A DNA stretch of 64,000 nt from Geomonas propionica (GTDB lineage: Bacteria > Desulfobacterota > Desulfuromonadia > Geobacterales > Geobacteraceae). Within the stretch, counting starts at the first letter, position 1. Each line of letters starts with the position of its first letter. The position numbers and the translations under genes were made by a program. Shown piece after piece: positions 35,755 through 44,496 of this stretch. The stretch covers positions 1 through 64,000 of the forward strand of contig NZ_JAEMHK010000009.1 of assembly GCF_016458235.1 (NCBI RefSeq). Reading direction: 5' to 3'. Under the pieces are notes generated by a model. That model worked only from the letters and a program-made list of their open reading frames with translations, did not search any database and had not been told where the DNA came from.

Positions 35755-36681
35755 TTCAAAGAGGCCAAAGTGAGGGACTACTGGGGGCAGCGCCCTGCTT
35801 CCCTCCGGCGGCCGCGGCTTTTGGAGCGGCTCTACCCCTACATCTTCAACAACCCCTCGCGCGGTCGCTCCTTCCTGCAGGAGTTTTTCGCCGCCAGGCC
35901 GGAGCAGCTGGAGGATCCCTTCTTCTCCCATGCCGTGCGCTGGGGGGGAGGGATCCGTAACCTCGCCTTCCTCTCCCCGGAGTACCGCAACTGCCTCTCC
36001 GGCTACGACCCGCGTGAGGAACTGGCCCGCTGGCTGCCGGAGAGCTTCGGCGGACGGGACCTCTTTAGCCGGGCGCAGGTGCTGGAGATCGAACTCTTTC
36101 TGGCGGGCTTCCTCCTCTCCTCTCAGGGGGACCGGGTCGCCATGGCTCACTCGGTGGAGATGCGCCACCCCTTCTTGGACTACCGGGTGATCGACTTTGC
36201 ATTCCGGTTGCCGGCCAAGTGGAAGATGAGGGGGCTGCAGGAGAAGTATTTACTGCGCAGGGCCTGCCGCGACCTTCTGCCGCAGGGGATAGCCAGCAGG
36301 GGCAAACACCCCTACCGGGCGCCGGTGAGCGCACTTTTCACTGCCGCCGCGCCTGCGGACTACGTGGACGAGCTGTTGTCCGGGCAGAGCTTGAGGGCGA
36401 GCGGGTACTTCGATGCGGCCAAGGTGGCGCGTCTCTACCAACGCGTGCTGGAGGCTCCGCCGGGGACAGTCGGGGAGTTCGCCAACATGGCCCTGATGGG
36501 GGTGATCTCCACCGAGATCCTGCACCGGCAGTTCCTCGCATCCGCGTCGTACAAAGGGGTGCGCAGGGTGAGCCCGGACCTGGTACGCTACGGGGCTGAG
36601 CGGACAATAGAGGGGCGGGAGTGGACATCTGCGATGCCCCCTGTTGACGGGAGAGACCATGGAACTGCAGAGGGTGCATAG
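35755..36681 (+). pseudogene. asnB: Asparagine synthase, 5'-truncated (C-terminal half only)
   Basis: About 308 residues match the C-terminal part of glutamine-hydrolysing asparagine synthases: [34 protein letters not shown]-type core and GLQEKYLLRRACRDLLP. The N-terminal glutaminase domain and the SGGLDS ATP loop are absent. No start codon or ribosome site belongs to it, because the sequence runs straight into the truncated tadA gene in opposite orientation. Its 3' end overlaps the next gene by 23 bases, which shows that the downstream cluster is intact. Intact homologues amidate carboxylates in amino-acid or polysaccharide pathways. Confidence 0.85.
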
Positions 36682-38203
36682 TTTCCTGGAATCGAGCGCG
36701 GCGGCACGACCGGACAAGGTCGCCTTGGTCCACGACGGCGAGCGGGTCAGCTACCGGCAGTTGAACCGGGCGGCGAACCTGCTGGCCGGGTTCCTGGTAC
36801 AGCGGGGCGTGCTCCCCGGGGACCGGGTGGTGATCTTGTTAAGTAACGGTGTGAAGTACGTAGCGAGCTACTACGGCGTGCTGAAAGCAGGAGCGGTGGC
36901 CGTGCCGCTGAACCTGGAAACCGGGCAGGAAACGCTGAGTCGCCTGCTGGACGAACTGCAACCGGCCGGGATTGTCCTGGAGCAGGGGGCAGGGCACCTG
37001 TTGCAGCAGTTCCACCTGGCGCCCCCTTCGGTCCGTTTCCTCCTGGCCGCGGACGCCTCCTTCGCGCAAGGGGGGGCGCACCTGGTATGGGGATGGGACG
37101 AGGCGCTTACGGGGGAGGAGCTTCCCCAAGGGGGACGCACCATTGCTCCGGATGCGCTCGCCAGCATCATCTACACCTCGGGCTCGACCGGACAGCCCAA
37201 AGGGGTGATGCTGTCTCACCGTAACATCGTGAGCAACACCCGCTCTATCACCGAGTATCTGCGCCTGACCGAAAACGATATCCAGATGGTGGTGCTCCCG
37301 TTCTTTTATGTCATGGGCAAGTCGCTGCTGAACACCCATATGGCCGTGGGGGGAACGGTAGTGATCAACAACAACTTCGCCTACACCGCGTCGGTGATCA
37401 GGCAGATGGCCGAAGAGGGGGTGACCGGTTTTTCTGGGGTCCCCTCGACCTACGCCTACCTGTTGCACCGATCACCACTAGCCTCTTTCCGGGACCGGCT
37501 CCCGAACCTGCGCTACTGCACCCAGGCCGGCGGCCACATGCCGCGCGACATCAAGGAACGACTGCTGCAGGTCCTCCCTCCGCACACCAAGTTGTTCGTC
37601 ATGTATGGTGCCACCGAGGCTGCGGCGCGGCTCACCTACGTTGAGCCGGAGCGGCTACCGGAAAAGCTGGGCTCCATCGGCAGGGCCATACCGGGCGTGT
37701 CGGTCCGTGTACTGGACCCGCACGGTGAGGAACTACCCGACGGGGAGTGCGGTGAACTGGTGGCATCGGGCCCCAACATCATGATCGGCTACTGGAACGA
37801 TCCCGAGGGAACCGCCCGGGTGCTGGATAGCAACGGCTATCACACCGGCGACCTCGGTTACCGTGACGCCGAAGGCTACCTCTACGTCACGGGGAGGAAG
37901 GACCACCTGCTAAAGGTGGGGGGGCACCGGATCGACCCGCAAGAGGTCGAGGAGGTGCTCATGTCAAGCGGGTCGCTGCTGGAGGTGGTAGTGCTCGGCC
38001 TGGATGACCCGCTGTTGGGCAAGAAGCTGGTGGCGCTGGCGGTTCCCCTGGGAGGCAATCCCAGCGACCGGTCCCTGATCTCCTTTTGCCATGGCAAGCT
38101 CCCCAGGCACAAGGTCCCGGGGGAGATCCGGCTAGTCGCGGCGCTACCCAAATACCCAAGCGGCAAGATCGATCGTGTATCCTGCCTGAGCCTGTGCGGC
38201 TGA
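36659..38203 (+). CDS. Acyl-CoA/acyl-ACP ligase (AMP-forming)
   Basis: The 514-residue ANL-family enzyme has the A3 motif YTSGSTGQPKGV (about 178-189), A5 MYGATEAAARLTY, the A7/A8 hinge YHTGDLGYRDAEGYLYVTGRKDHLLKVGG and a final PSGKID lysine. It adenylates a carboxylic acid and loads it on CoA or the ACP encoded two genes downstream. ATG 36659 has GGGAGA upstream. The cluster context (asparagine synthase, NAD synthase-like, ACP, acyltransferase) suggests modification of an exopolysaccharide or a small acyl amide. Confidence 0.85.
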   Translation: MELQRVHSFLESSAAARPDKVALVHDGERVSYRQLNRAANLLAGFLVQRGVLPGDRVVILLSNGVKYVASYYGVLKAGAVAVPLNLETGQETLSRLLDELQPAGIVLEQGAGHLLQQFHLAPPSVRFLLAADASFAQGGAHLVWGWDEALTGEELPQGGRTIAPDALASIIYTSGSTGQPKGVMLSHRNIVSNTRSITEYLRLTENDIQMVVLPFFYVMGKSLLNTHMAVGGTVVINNNFAYTASVIRQMAEEGVTGFSGVPSTYAYLLHRSPLASFRDRLPNLRYCTQAGGHMPRDIKERLLQVLPPHTKLFVMYGATEAAARLTYVEPERLPEKLGSIGRAIPGVSVRVLDPHGEELPDGECGELVASGPNIMIGYWNDPEGTARVLDSNGYHTGDLGYRDAEGYLYVTGRKDHLLKVGGHRIDPQEVEEVLMSSGSLLEVVVLGLDDPLLGKKLVALAVPLGGNPSDRSLISFCHGKLPRHKVPGEIRLVAALPKYPSGKIDRVSCLSLCG

Positions 38204-38288
38204 GGCTGCCTGTAGAGGCGCACCATTGCGACAACATCAACTTATGCTGCACGACCCATGGTGTAGGGGCGTGAAAGAAAGGTGCCTT

Positions 38289-39278
38289 ATGACAATGACA
38301 AAAGGATTTTCCCCCGAGGTGCTCCGGCTCGACCATCAACAGGAGGCGGACCGGATCTGCACCAGGATCAGGGGTCTGATGCGCAACCAGGTGAAGAGGG
38401 GAGGGGTGGTGGTGGCTCTCTCCGGCGGGATAGACAGCAGCGTTACCGCGGCGTTGTCGGTGCGGGCGCTGGGAAGGGAGCGGGTGATCGGGCTGGAGAT
38501 GCCCGAACGGCACTCGGCGCGGGAGACACTGGCGCTCAGCGGCAAGGTCGCCCGCGCGCTCGGCATCCCGACCCTGGTCGAGGACATCTCGGGGATCCTG
38601 CAGTCGGTGGGGTTCTACGAGAAGTACGACAACGCGGTGAGGATGGTCGTGCCGGAGTACGGTGATGGTTGGACCTCCAAGATCGTGATCTCCGCAGTGG
38701 CGAATCAGCCCCGTTTCACCTCGTTTTACCTCGTCACCCAGAACAGCCAGAAGGTGCAGTCCACGGTGCGTCTACCCCTGCAACCCTACCTGGAGATTGT
38801 GGCCGCCACCAACTTCAAGCAGCGCATCAGGAAGATGCTGGAGTACTACCATGCCGATCGCCTCAACTACGCCGTCGCCGGCACCCCCAACCGCCTGGAG
38901 TACGACCAGGGGTTTTTCGTGAAGCTCGGTGACGGCGCAGCCGACATCAAGCCGATTGCCCACCTGTACAAGTCCCAGGTCTACCAACTCGCTGAGTTCC
39001 TGGGTATCCCGGAAGAAATTCGCAGCAGAAAGCCGACCACCGACACCTATTCGTTGGCTCAAGGACAGGACGAATTCTACTTCTCGCTTCCCTACCAGAT
39101 GATGGACCTCTGCCTCTATGCCCGGAACCACGGAGTTCCTGCAGAAAGCGCCGCCCCGGTCCTGGGGCTTGAGCCGCAGCAGGTGCTGATGGTGTACCGG
39201 GATATCGACACCAAGCGAAAGACGACGCGCTACTTGCACCTCCCGCCGCTGCTGATCGAAGATGTGGAGTGGGAGTGA
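38289..39278 (+). CDS. NAD synthase-like ATP pyrophosphatase
   Basis: The 329-residue protein has the PP-loop SGGIDSS (45-51) and later GTPNRLEYDQGFFVKLGDGAADIKPIAHLYKSQVYQLA segments typical of NadE. It should adenylate a carboxylate and form an amide with ammonia. A central insertion (about 95-150) makes it longer than the usual 270-residue NadE. Placed among an acyl ligase and an ACP, it may act on a different acid than NAD's precursor. The start at 38289 has GAAAGGTG upstream. Confidence 0.78.
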   Translation: MTMTKGFSPEVLRLDHQQEADRICTRIRGLMRNQVKRGGVVVALSGGIDSSVTAALSVRALGRERVIGLEMPERHSARETLALSGKVARALGIPTLVEDISGILQSVGFYEKYDNAVRMVVPEYGDGWTSKIVISAVANQPRFTSFYLVTQNSQKVQSTVRLPLQPYLEIVAATNFKQRIRKMLEYYHADRLNYAVAGTPNRLEYDQGFFVKLGDGAADIKPIAHLYKSQVYQLAEFLGIPEEIRSRKPTTDTYSLAQGQDEFYFSLPYQMMDLCLYARNHGVPAESAAPVLGLEPQQVLMVYRDIDTKRKTTRYLHLPPLLIEDVEWE

Positions 39279-39302
39279 CAGTGCAGACAAAGGAGGCAAC
39301 AG

Positions 39303-39572
39303 ATGGACCTAAAGGATGAGATCAGAAGCTTCGTGGTGGACAATTTTCTGTTCGGCGATGCCGAGGGACTAACCGACGACAGCTCCTTCATCAGGGAAGG
39401 GATCGTCGATTCAACTGGAATCCTGCAACTGGTGGCCTACCTCCAGGAGCGTTACCAGGTCGCGGTGGCGGACGAGGAGTTGATCCCGGAAAACCTCGAC
39501 TCGGTGCAGCGGGTGGCCACGTTCGTGGAAGGGAAGCGTGGTGGGGGGTCCTGCGCCGGCGGCGAAGGGTAG
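39303..39572 (+). CDS. Acyl carrier protein
   Basis: The 89-residue acidic protein has the carrier-protein motif GIVDSTGIL, whose serine takes the phosphopantetheine arm. A Gly/Lys-rich tail follows the usual four-helix body. AAAGGAGG lies 7 bases before the ATG. It sits 24 bases after the NAD synthase-like gene and 9 bases before the acyltransferase, so it is a dedicated carrier of this cluster. Confidence 0.85.
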   Translation: MDLKDEIRSFVVDNFLFGDAEGLTDDSSFIREGIVDSTGILQLVAYLQERYQVAVADEELIPENLDSVQRVATFVEGKRGGGSCAGGEG

Positions 39573-39581
39573 GGGAAGGCG

Positions 39582-40082
39582 ATGCGTGCGACGATGAGCG
39601 GCAGGATCCTGCAGAGGGTGCTGGGGAAGCTCGCGATGATTGTCCCAGGGGGATACTCGTTGCGTCCCTGGCTGCACAAGTTGCGCGGTGTACGCATGGG
39701 AAAAAACGTGTGGATCAGCCAGTTAGTTTACTTGGACGACCAGCATCCAGAAATGATCGAGTTCGGTGACAACGTTACCATTGGGTTGCGCTGCACCATC
39801 TTTGCCCACTTCTACCTCGGCGACCACGCTCCAGATGATGTCAAGTCTGGCGTGGTCGTCGGAAAGGACGTTTTCATCGGCCCCAACTGCACCATCCTGC
39901 ATGGGGTCACTATCGGCGATGGGGCCGTCGTGGTGGCGGGGAGCGTGGTTACCCGCAACATCCCCCCCGGCGTCCTCTACGGCCCCCCGGCGGCGGAACC
40001 CCTGGCCCGGATCACCCACCCGCTCACGGAAAACGGCCAGGTCCAGTACCAGAAGTTCCTCTTCGGACTCAAGAAGCTCTAG
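39582..40082 (+). CDS. Left-handed beta-helix acyltransferase (WcaF/CatB-like)
   Basis: The 166-residue protein has hexapeptide repeats (IEFGDNVTIGLRCTIFAH; VVVGKDVFIGPNCTILHGVTIGDGAVVVAGSVVTRNIPPG) ending in a PAAEPLARI tail. It resembles sugar O-acetyltransferases of polysaccharide clusters and would transfer an acyl group, perhaps from the neighbouring ACP. A second Met at codon 5 (39594) is an alternative start. Its stop overlaps the converging cytochrome gene by 4 bases. Confidence 0.82.
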   Translation: MRATMSGRILQRVLGKLAMIVPGGYSLRPWLHKLRGVRMGKNVWISQLVYLDDQHPEMIEFGDNVTIGLRCTIFAHFYLGDHAPDDVKSGVVVGKDVFIGPNCTILHGVTIGDGAVVVAGSVVTRNIPPGVLYGPPAAEPLARITHPLTENGQVQYQKFLFGLKKL

Positions 40083-40879
40083 TCGTAGCTCTTCTTCATC
40101 AGGTGAAACAGGATCGCGAGCAGGACCATGAAGCCGACCGCGATCCCCCCTGCAAGACGCCTTTTCTCGTGCGACCGCTCGATCTCCTTGAGGGCCGCGT
40201 CCAGTTTCCCCAGCTCATTGTTGATGGCCGCCGACTCACCCTTGACCCGGGCCACGTCCACGTCGTGGAACAGGGTGTGAAAACGGTTCCTTACCGCGAA
40301 GAGCGATCTGCCCATCTTTTCGGTGTCCACGCCGCTCACCTGGAAGTCGGCAATTCTGCTCGAGATGTTGTCGATGTACCCTTCGGTCTGCTGCATGGCG
40401 TCCCGGATCGCCTTAGCCCTTTCGAAACTGTGGCAGCGGGTGCAGCTCTTCTCGTTGATCAGTGCCAGTGACGCCTTCACCACCTGGTGGTTGCCGTGGC
40501 AGGTCACGCAGGTGGGACCGCCGGCACCAAGAGCCCTGCCGTGGGCGCTGGAGAGGTAGTCCTTGTAGACGCCGGGATGGCAGCGCCCGCAGAAGGCGGG
40601 GATGTCCTTTTCCTTGGGCGCGCCGAGAAAGCCTCGTTGCGGGGTCATGGCGTTGGCCGCGTCCTTGGGGTCGCCGCCATGGCAACTGTTGCAGGAGATG
40701 CCGTTCTCGGCGTGGATGCTGCTGCGCCAGAGTTTGACCGGCGTCCCAAGCGGGTCCGGGAGCGTCCCGTGGCACTGGATGCAGACCGTTTCCGGTTGCT
40801 CCACCGGGACGGCCTGGGCCGGCTTCAGGAAGGCGAGCGAGGCAAGCAGCAGGATGGCCAAGGTGTTTGTGCGAATCAT
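40079..40879 (-). CDS. Membrane-anchored pentaheme cytochrome c
   Basis: The 266-residue protein has a signal peptide (LAILLLASLAFLKPAQA), five CXXCH motifs (CIQCH, CNSCH, CGRCH, CVTCH, CTRCH) in the first 135 residues, a helical stalk and a C-terminal membrane helix (GGIAVGFMVLLAILFHL). It faces the periplasm and likely takes electrons from the cytochrome b/Rieske module encoded just upstream, whose last codon it overlaps (ATGA). The order Rieske-cytochrome b-cytochrome c resembles the Cbc menaquinol oxidoreductase complexes of Geobacter. Confidence 0.92.
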   Translation of the reverse strand: MIRTNTLAILLLASLAFLKPAQAVPVEQPETVCIQCHGTLPDPLGTPVKLWRSSIHAENGISCNSCHGGDPKDAANAMTPQRGFLGAPKEKDIPAFCGRCHPGVYKDYLSSAHGRALGAGGPTCVTCHGNHQVVKASLALINEKSCTRCHSFERAKAIRDAMQQTEGYIDNISSRIADFQVSGVDTEKMGRSLFAVRNRFHTLFHDVDVARVKGESAAINNELGKLDAALKEIERSHEKRRLAGGIAVGFMVLLAILFHLMKKSYD

Positions 40880-41973
40880 GACAGGTGCCCCCATACGCTA
40901 AGAGCGATCCAGAGCAGGACGCCCGCTATCACCAGAGTCAGGAATACCGGCCGCTTCAGCGGATGCCGTTCCGGGGAGCGGTCGATGAAGGGAAGCAACG
41001 CCAGGAAGGTCATGGCCGCCGCCTGCACGGAGAGACCAAAAAGCTCGCTGGGGAAGATCTTCAGTGTCTGGTAGTTGGCCAGGAAGTACCACTCCGGCTT
41101 GATGTGTGCCGGTGTCCTGAAGGGGTCTGCCGGCACGAAGGCATCCGGGGTGAAGGGCATGCCCGGCCAGAAGAAGACCACCGCCAGGAAGATGGCGAAG
41201 TAGATGGAGATCGAGGTCAGGTCCTGCAGCACGTAGTTGGGGAAGAAGGGTATCCCGCCCGGGTGCCCCTGGTAGTGGTACTGTTGTGCCTCAAAGGGAT
41301 TGGCGGTGCCCTCCCTGCCGAAGGGGGGCGCCGAGATGCCGGTGCGCTTCAAAAGGAACAGGTGCGCCCCGATAAAGGCGGCGATCACCACCGGGAGCAC
41401 GGCGGCGTGCAGGGCGAAAAAGCGTCCCAGGGTGGGAGGGCCGACCAGCTTGCCGCCGCGCAGGAACTCCACCAGGTACGGCCCGACCACCGGGATGGCG
41501 CTGGCGCTGTTGGTCGCGACCGTGGTGGCCCAGAAAGAGAGCTGGCTCCAGGGGGCCAGGTAGCCGGTGAGCGAGATCCCCTGCACCAGGGCGAGCAGCG
41601 TGAAACCGGTGACCCAGTTCAGCTCGCGCGGCGCCTTGTAGCTCCCCATGAGCAGGGTGGAGAGCATGTGCAGGATCAGCACCGCCACCATCATGTTGGA
41701 GCCCACCGCGTGGCACAGGCGGATCAGCCAGCCGAAGGGGACCTCGTTCATGATGAAGGTGACGCTCTTGAAAGCCTTGTCGGCGTCGGGGACGTAGTAG
41801 ATCATGAGCAGCATCCCGGTGATCACCTGCAGGGCGAAGATGAGCAGGAGCACGCTCCCCAGTGAATACCACTCGTTGATATTGCGCGGCAACAGGTAGC
41901 CGGTCAGCTCCTTCTCCACGATCTCGCCGACCCCGATGCGCAGATCGAGCCAGCGGTACAGCCTTTTTAGCAT
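40876..41973 (-). CDS. Cytochrome b subunit of a bc-type menaquinol oxidoreductase
   Basis: The 365-residue membrane protein has about eight helices. The four heme-b histidines lie in LCHAVGSNMMVAVLILHM and FALHAAVLPVVIAAFIGAHLF. The Qo-site motif appears as PEWYF (HIKPEWYFLANYQTLK). It joins the b6-like and subunit IV-like halves in one chain. It oxidises menaquinol and passes electrons to the Rieske centre and cytochrome c. It is flanked by genes for both partners. Confidence 0.95.
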   Translation of the reverse strand: MLKRLYRWLDLRIGVGEIVEKELTGYLLPRNINEWYSLGSVLLLIFALQVITGMLLMIYYVPDADKAFKSVTFIMNEVPFGWLIRLCHAVGSNMMVAVLILHMLSTLLMGSYKAPRELNWVTGFTLLALVQGISLTGYLAPWSQLSFWATTVATNSASAIPVVGPYLVEFLRGGKLVGPPTLGRFFALHAAVLPVVIAAFIGAHLFLLKRTGISAPPFGREGTANPFEAQQYHYQGHPGGIPFFPNYVLQDLTSISIYFAIFLAVVFFWPGMPFTPDAFVPADPFRTPAHIKPEWYFLANYQTLKIFPSELFGLSVQAAAMTFLALLPFIDRSPERHPLKRPVFLTLVIAGVLLWIALSVWGHLS

Positions 41974-41994
41974 GGACTTTGCCTCCCTGGACGG

Positions 41995-42414
41995 TTACCC
42001 GATGGTGATGTTGCCTTCGGTTACGGTGAGCGGGATCTTGGCGAGCGGGCGCGGCGGGGGGCCTCCCAGCACCGTGCCGTCGGTGGAGAACTGGCCGCCG
42101 TGGCAGGGACAGAGAAACTGCTGCTTCTCCTTGACCCACTGCACGATGCAGCCCAGGTGGGTGCAGACCGCGGAGAGGGCGACCAACTCGCCGCTCTTTG
42201 TTTTGATCAGGACCGCCGAGGAGCCGGCGAACTCGAAAAACTTGGCGTCTCCTTCTTTGAGCTCGCCAGCCGGTATCACCAGCTTGGCAGCCCCACCCTG
42301 GCCCGATCTGGGCGCCAGGTAGCGGAAAACCGGGTAGCCCGCGGCGACCGCGGCGGCGGCCGTGGCCCCGGCCACGCAGACTCCCAGAAACTTCCTCCTC
42401 CCCTCGTTCTCCAT
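41995..42414 (-). CDS. Rieske 2Fe-2S protein
   Basis: The 139-residue protein has a twin-arginine-like N terminus (EGRRKFLG) with one membrane helix. The cluster ligands are Cys84/His86 and Cys102/His105 (CTHLGC, CPCHGG), with Cys89 and Cys104 free to form the usual disulfide. A GGPPPRPL loop follows. ATG 42414 has GGGAGG 4 bases upstream. It is the first gene of the three-gene bc-type operon. Confidence 0.94.
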   Translation of the reverse strand: MENEGRRKFLGVCVAGATAAAAVAAGYPVFRYLAPRSGQGGAAKLVIPAGELKEGDAKFFEFAGSSAVLIKTKSGELVALSAVCTHLGCIVQWVKEKQQFLCPCHGGQFSTDGTVLGGPPPRPLAKIPLTVTEGNITIG

Positions 42415-42674
42415 GCATCCTCCCTGCTGTTGTCTGTCGATTCGGCTCAAGTATAATGATAGCTTGCCCCATTTCAAGCGACTTTTTCATGAAGCTGGGG
42501 TGGTGCCAGCCTTCACGTGACGGCTGTCGCGCCGCCACCGGCGCGGTACGGGGCTGCAGTTCCCCAAGGGGCGTCGCAAATCTAATGAGTCGATAGCCCT
42601 TTCCCTCTTTACCCCCGCCGGGGTTTTCCGGTATGCTGGCCCACTCGCCCGCACCCTTACACCAAGGAGAACCG

Positions 42675-43007
42675 ATGGAAACTTATTACGATCCCAAAGA
42701 CCTGGGGAGCTTCGCCGAGATCGGCAAGGACGCGCCGGAACTGGCCGGCAAGTTTTTCGACTACTACAACGAGGTATTCGCCGAGGGGGATCTCACCGAA
42801 CGGGAAAAGGCGCTCATCGCCCTTGCCGTCGCCCACACCGTGCAATGCCCCTACTGCATCGACGCCTACACCCGGGCCTGCCTGGAGAAGGGGTCGCACC
42901 TGGGCGAAATGACAGAGGCGCTGCACGTGGTGACGGCGATCCGCGGCGGCGCTTCCCTGGTGCACGGCGTGCAGATGCGCAAGATCGCCGAGAAACTCTC
43001 GCTTTAG
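42675..43007 (+). CDS. AhpD-like carboxymuconolactone decarboxylase family protein, arsenosugar-associated
   Basis: The 110-residue protein has the AhpD-type redox pair CPYC in VQCPYCIDAYTRAC. Such small proteins stand next to arsS in many genomes and are named for that association. It probably serves as a thiol oxidoreductase for the pathway. AAGGAGA precedes the ATG, and the arsS start lies 8 bases after its stop, so the two are translationally close. Confidence 0.85.
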   Translation: METYYDPKDLGSFAEIGKDAPELAGKFFDYYNEVFAEGDLTEREKALIALAVAHTVQCPYCIDAYTRACLEKGSHLGEMTEALHVVTAIRGGASLVHGVQMRKIAEKLSL

Positions 43008-43015
43008 GAGACGGA

Positions 43016-43993
43016 ATGGACGGGGCGAAAGAGAGGCTGGGGGAGAGTTTCGCAGAGCGGCTGGCGTGCCACGGGCTTTCGCTCACCCGGGAGCGGACCA
43101 CGGCGCTGCAGGTGAACGTGGGACTTGCCTGCGACCTTGCCTGCGGTCACTGTCACCTCGAGGCGGGGCCGGCGCGCGGGGAGATGATGTCGCGGGCCGT
43201 AATGGCGGAGGTGATCGCCTGTGCGCGCCGGTTCAGGTTCGACAGTATTGATCTGACCGGCGGCGCCCCAGAACTGGTCCCGGATCTGTCCTACCTGGTG
43301 CGGGGGGTGGCGCCGGAGACCCCGCGGCTGATCGTACGGACCAACCTGGTTTCGCTGGAGGGGGAGCGGGGCGAGGAACTCCTGGGACTGTATCGCGACT
43401 TGAATGTGGCGCTGGTGGCCTCGCTGCCGGCCGGCAACAAGGCCCAGACCGATGCCCAACGCGGTGCGGGGGTGTGGGAGAAGAGCATTCGGGCACTGAA
43501 GCGGCTGAACGCGCTGGGATACGGCCTGCCGGACAGCCCCCTCCAACTCGACCTGGTCAGCAACCCTTCCGGTGCCTTTCTGCCGCCACCGCAGCTCCAG
43601 GCCCAGGTGAAGTTCCAGCGCGACCTCGCCCGCAAGCACGGCGTCAGTTTCCACAACCTCTACACCTTCGCCAACGTCCCGCTGGGGCGGTTTCGCCGTT
43701 TCCTGGAGCGTTCGGGAAACCTGGATCGCTACCTGGAGACGCTCAGCACCGGCTTCAACCCCTGCGCCGTGGCCGGGCTCATGTGCCGCAGCCAGCTCTC
43801 CGTGGATTGGCACGGGCGGCTCTACGACTGCGACTTCCACCTGGCCCAAGGGATCTTCCTTGGCGGCGGAGAGCGTTTCATCGCCTCGCTCACCGAGCTT
43901 CCCCTCACCGGCACTCCCATTTCCGCCGCCGATCACTGCTTCGCCTGCACGGTCGGCTCCGGCTTCACCTGAGGCGGCAGCATCGTGGCCTAG
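43016..43993 (+). CDS. arsS: Arsenosugar-type radical SAM selenoprotein, UGA read as selenocysteine
   Basis: The radical SAM domain has Cys46, Cys50 and... CX3CX2C in CDLACGHCH near residue 40. The body matches ArsS: DLTGGAPEL, NPCAVAGLMCRSQLSVDW, YDCDFH and a C-terminal HCFACTVGSG. Translation appears to stop at TGA 43970-43972. The same frame continues with Gly-Gly-Ser-Ile-Val-Ala and a TAG at 43991. In relatives this place reads SSCGG, so TGA replaces the conserved Cys and a GGCCT/AGGCC hairpin follows. Both are signs of selenocysteine. The full product has 325 residues. Partner of the AhpD-like gene. Confidence 0.85.
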
Positions 43994-44003
43994 TTAGGCC
44001 GCT
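43973..44003 (+). promoter_or_regulatory. Putative SECIS hairpin after the arsS UGA
   Basis: GGCCT-AGTT-AGGCC lies 15-30 bases after the UGA with a GU in the loop, flanked by GGCGGC and GCCGC that could extend or compete with the stem. Position and loop fit a bacterial SECIS element; this was judged by eye, not folded. Confidence 0.45.
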
Positions 44004-44496
44004 TCCCTGCCGGCTGGGCCGGCTCCACGCCGGGGCGGAACACCCGCCCCAGGTAGCTCCCCTTTTGCTCCCAGAACAGGCGGAACTCCCGGTTGCGCAG
44101 CACGCGCATCTGGGCGAGGGGGTGCCTCGCCAGTTTGGGCGGGAGCTTGCCGCGCGGCACCCGGATCCAGGGGCCGCGCCAGGACCCGGAACGGTACCAG
44201 ACCCCGCCGCTGACCTTGAAGTAGGTCTGGGAGAGGTAGAAGAGGTTCTCGTCCCTGCCGGCCGCCATGCCGAAACCAAGTTCGGCGGGAAATAAAAAGA
44301 GCGGCGCCCGCTGCGTCGTCGCCGGCACCTCCCGTGAGGGCTCCCTCTCCCGGGGCGCGGCAGCGGGGGGAGCCTCCTCCTGCTGCTGCCGGTAGTACTC
44401 GTCGTAGTACTGGTACGGGTAGTAGGTGCCCTCACCACCGTGCGCGCTCCAGGCCACGGCGGTGAGCGTGAGCGTCAAGATCCAGAGTCGTTTCAT
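43990..44496 (-). CDS. Exported hypothetical protein
   Basis: The 168-residue protein has a signal peptide (MKRLWILTLTLTAVAWSAHG). A Tyr/Gln-rich low-complexity stretch (YYPYQYYDEYYRQQQEE) follows, and then a folded part of about 100 residues with no family known to me. AAGGGAGG precedes the ATG. Its first base pairs overlap the stop of the SDR gene upstream (ATGA), and its stop overlaps the extended end of arsS in a convergent arrangement. Confidence 0.7.
   Translation of the reverse strand: MKRLWILTLTLTAVAWSAHGGEGTYYPYQYYDEYYRQQQEEAPPAAAPREREPSREVPATTQRAPLFLFPAELGFGMAAGRDENLFYLSQTYFKVSGGVWYRSGSWRGPWIRVPRGKLPPKLARHPLAQMRVLRNREFRLFWEQKGSYLGRVFRPGVEPAQPAGKRPN

Noticed and set aside
35755-36681. 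Intact asparagine synthase
   Set aside because: The glutaminase domain and ATP loop are missing and no start codon is available; the upstream sequence is tadA on the other strand.
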